Shown here in pieces: positions 62,352 through 64,000 of a DNA stretch of 64,000 nucleotides. Position numbers and translations under genes: made by a program. Source of the stretch: Prauserella marina (lineage in GTDB: Bacteria; Actinomycetota; Actinomycetes; Mycobacteriales; Pseudonocardiaceae); the NCBI RefSeq assembly GCF_002240355.1, contig NZ_CP016353.1, forward strand, positions 6,611,001 through 6,675,000. Reading direction: 5' to 3'. Position 1 is the stretch's first letter. Each line of letters opens with the position of its first letter. A model generated the notes under the pieces. It was not told where the DNA came from, did no database searches, and saw nothing but the letters and a program-made list of their open reading frames with translations.

Positions 62352-63059
62352 TTAAAAGCCCTGTTGGCGGGCGCGTTCTTCGGTGGTGAGCTCGGGTTCG
62401 GCCTCCAACTGCCCGCCGTACTCCTCGTCGAACGGGTCGACGATGTCGGCGATTTCGCCGAGATCGCGTAGCAACCGCTCAAGCCGCGAAGGGCCGACGT
62501 TGGGCGCGACGCTGGCGAGCACCCACTCGTTTTCGAGCCAGGCGACGCCGACATCGCCACCGAGCGCGTCAGCGGCATCGACGAGTTCCTGCGTGATGAG
62601 CGACCGCGCCGCCGTGACGTCGTCGGCGAAGGCGTACCGCTGCCCGACGGGACCGAGCAGTTCCGGCATCTCCGCACGCTGGAACGGCACACTCGCCAGC
62701 CACAGTTCGAGTAGCACGGGATGAAGCCGATTGCACCGAACGGCGACGAGCACGGCGGGAATCATCCCGTCGGCCTCGATGTCGAAGACGAAGACGGGCC
62801 TGCGACCGTCCGAGGTGAAGGTCGAGCCCGCGACGACGTTGACAGCGGAGGAGGCACCGAAGTACCCGATGGCGCCGCCTGCCCACTGCTGAGGCAAGCG
62901 GTCGTCCTCTTCCACGTACTGCCAACCGCGCAGCTCAGCCCAGCGTGCGCGCTCGCGATTGCGCGAACTCTCCTTCGCTCTGTCGACGGTGAGCAAGGCG
63001 AGTCCAGCCACCGCGGCGACGGCGGCGATGATGAACCAGATCCACGCTGGAATACCCAC
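62352..63059 (-). CDS. Membrane-anchored hypothetical protein near clpB
   Basis: The 235-residue protein has an N-terminal helix (MGIPAWIWFIIAAVAAVAGLALL) and a basic segment (DRAKESSRNRERARW). A cytoplasmic globular part (LRGWQYVEEDDRLPQQW, VFDIEADGMIPAVLVAVRC, FADDVTAARSLITQELVDAAD) and an acidic tail follow. With one N-terminal helix the orientation is uncertain. Its position between clpB and pyrE matches an uncharacterised conserved membrane protein in mycobacteria. Function unknown. Confidence 0.82.
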   Translation of the reverse strand: MGIPAWIWFIIAAVAAVAGLALLTVDRAKESSRNRERARWAELRGWQYVEEDDRLPQQWAGGAIGYFGASSAVNVVAGSTFTSDGRRPVFVFDIEADGMIPAVLVAVRCNRLHPVLLELWLASVPFQRAEMPELLGPVGQRYAFADDVTAARSLITQELVDAADALGGDVGVAWLENEWVLASVAPNVGPSRLERLLRDLGEIADIVDPFDEEYGGQLEAEPELTTEERARQQGF

Positions 63060-63076
63060 GCGACCAGGGTATCTCG

Positions 63077-63108
63077 CACGGCCCGCTGACCAAGATCAGC
63101 GGGCCGTG
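63077..63108 (-). terminator. Hairpin terminator of clpB
   Basis: Perfect 13-bp arms CACGGCCCGCTGA (63077-63089) and TCAGCGGGCCGTG (63096-63108) with loop CCAAGA lie 20 bases beyond the clpB stop. There is no T run. Confidence 0.8.
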
Positions 63109-63127
63109 TCGGAGCTACCCTTTCGGT

Positions 63128-64000
63128 TTATCCCGCTCGCGAGACCCTGAGCGCGCCTTCACCAGCTTCGATCTCGGGTATGTCGACCAGCACCGTGTCG
63201 CCGTCCCTGATCTCGCCTCCGAGCAGCTTGCGGGCCAGCTCGTCACCGATCGCCGACTGCACGAGCCGCCGCAGCGGGCGAGCACCGTAGATCGGGTCGA
63301 AGCCGTTGAGCGCGAGCCACTCCCTCGCGGCCGGCGTGACCTCCAGCGTCAGCCTCCGCTGTGCAAGCCGCCTCCCGAGCGCCTGCACCTGGATGTCCAC
63401 AATGGAAGCCAGTTGCTCCGTGTCGAGCGCGTGGAAGACCACGATGTCGTCGAGCCGGTTCAGGAACTCCGGCTTGAAGTGCCGCTGCACCACGGCGAGC
63501 ACAGCGTCCTTGCGCTGCCGCTCGTCGAGCGAGGCATCCGCGATCGCCTGCGAACCGAGGTTCGAGGTCAGCACCAGGATCGTGTTGCGGAAGTCGACCG
63601 TACGACCCTGGCCGTCGGTGAGCCTCCCGTCGTCGAGCACCTGAAGCAACACGTCGAAGACGTCGGGGTGTGCCTTCTCGACCTCGTCGAGCAGCACGAC
63701 CGAGTACGGCCGTCTCCTCACCGACTCGGTGAGCTGACCGCCCTGGTCGTACCCGACGTAGCCGGGGGGAGCGCCGACGAGCCGGGCGACGCTGTGCTTC
63801 TCGCTGTACTCGCTCATGTCGATGCGCAACATGGCGCGCTCGTCGTCGAAGAGGAATTCCGCGAGTGCCTTCGCCAGCTCGGTCTTTCCGACCCCGGTCG
63901 GGCCGAGGAACAGGAACGATCCGGTGGGCCGGTCGGGGTCGGCCACCCCGGCCCTTGCCCTTCGCACGGCATCGGAGACGACCCGCACCGCGTCGGCCTG
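63128..64000 (-). CDS. clpB: ATP-dependent chaperone ClpB, C-terminal part
   Basis: The frame is open to the right edge, so about the last 290 residues are present. They hold the second AAA+ domain: Walker [10 protein letters not shown], Walker [17 protein letters not shown], the pore-loop region [13 protein letters not shown], sensor 1 TSNLGS and the arginine-rich C-terminal domain ([22 protein letters not shown]). ClpB disaggregates proteins with DnaK. I could not see the heat-shock promoter, which is outside the window. The distal tail ([19 protein letters not shown]) is the usual ClpB end, not ClpC. Confidence 0.96.
   Translation of the reverse strand, partial: QADAVRVVSDAVRRARAGVADPDRPTGSFLFLGPTGVGKTELAKALAEFLFDDERAMLRIDMSEYSEKHSVARLVGAPPGYVGYDQGGQLTESVRRRPYSVVLLDEVEKAHPDVFDVLLQVLDDGRLTDGQGRTVDFRNTILVLTSNLGSQAIADASLDERQRKDAVLAVVQRHFKPEFLNRLDDIVVFHALDTEQLASIVDIQVQALGRRLAQRRLTLEVTPAAREWLALNGFDPIYGARPLRRLVQSAIGDELARKLLGGEIRDGDTVLVDIPEIEAGEGALRVSRAG

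Overview
The window is a high-GC chromosomal segment of an actinomycete. GTG start codons are common and many genes sit on leaderless TANNNT promoters. Typical actinobacterial families include SigE-type sigma factors, a DasR-type operator, an F420-type LLM oxidoreductase, a nicotinoprotein alcohol dehydrogenase, DUF3151 and DUF2784. The local order purA ... DUF3151 - fbaA ... DedA ... TrmH - DUF2784 - pyrE ... clpB resembles the purA-fba-pyrE-clpB block of mycobacteria. A member of the Pseudonocardiaceae (Amycolatopsis/Saccharomonospora/Prauserella-like) is my best guess, by inference only. I recognised no rRNA, tRNA, CRISPR, insertion sequence or phage module.

Region 1 to about 32 kb is dominated by scattered de novo purine genes on the minus strand: purL, purQ, purS, purB, purD and purA. 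They are interrupted by other genes. purL is cut off from purSQ by a plus-strand pair encoding a heterodimeric ABC exporter whose two ATPase domains have complementary defects. A second exporter has its own divergent MarR repressor. An aldehyde dehydrogenase, a metallo-hydrolase, a sigma/anti-sigma pair, a threonine aldolase-HAD operon, an aminotransferase, a secreted Ser/Pro/Asn repeat protein, a kinase-like protein, a lytic transglycosylase and a secreted phosphodiesterase follow. At 28.2-30.6 kb there is a patch of less ordinary DNA with a MerR gene, a LysR relic, an ankyrin protein and an orphan ORF.

Region 32 to 46 kb holds a secreted HNH nuclease, DUF3151, fbaA, an LLM oxidoreductase divergent from an SDR, and a DHA2 exporter. 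It also holds a sigma-54-type activator with a ruined ATPase next to an NDMA-dependent alcohol dehydrogenase, a sigma factor, nagA behind a DasR-type operator, a MerR regulator and a DedA protein. Four short arrays of one 21-bp repeat family lie between genes here and at 3 kb.

Region 46 to 64 kb holds an FAD-linked oxidase and a translationally coupled MarR-MFS-YceI operon. In that operon the transporter carries three carboxypeptidase-regulatory-like domains and its partner carries a fourth. A second DedA gene, a VOC protein and a dense DnaA-box cluster (53.09-53.37 kb) follow. Next come a LacI-controlled sugar-kinase operon whose repressor has an adjacent HTH-less paralogue, a molybdopterin oxidoreductase, and the conserved TrmH-DUF2784-pyrE-SDR and clpB block at the right edge.

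Functionally the window mixes nucleotide synthesis (purLQSBDA, pyrE), central carbon metabolism (fbaA, nagA, sugar kinases) and several efflux/regulator pairs. In those pairs a local palindrome next to the regulator gene suggests simple autoregulated circuits. The most unusual items are the 21-bp repeat family, the MFS/YceI operon with shared beta-sandwich domains, the DnaA-box cluster and the complementary-site ABC exporter.
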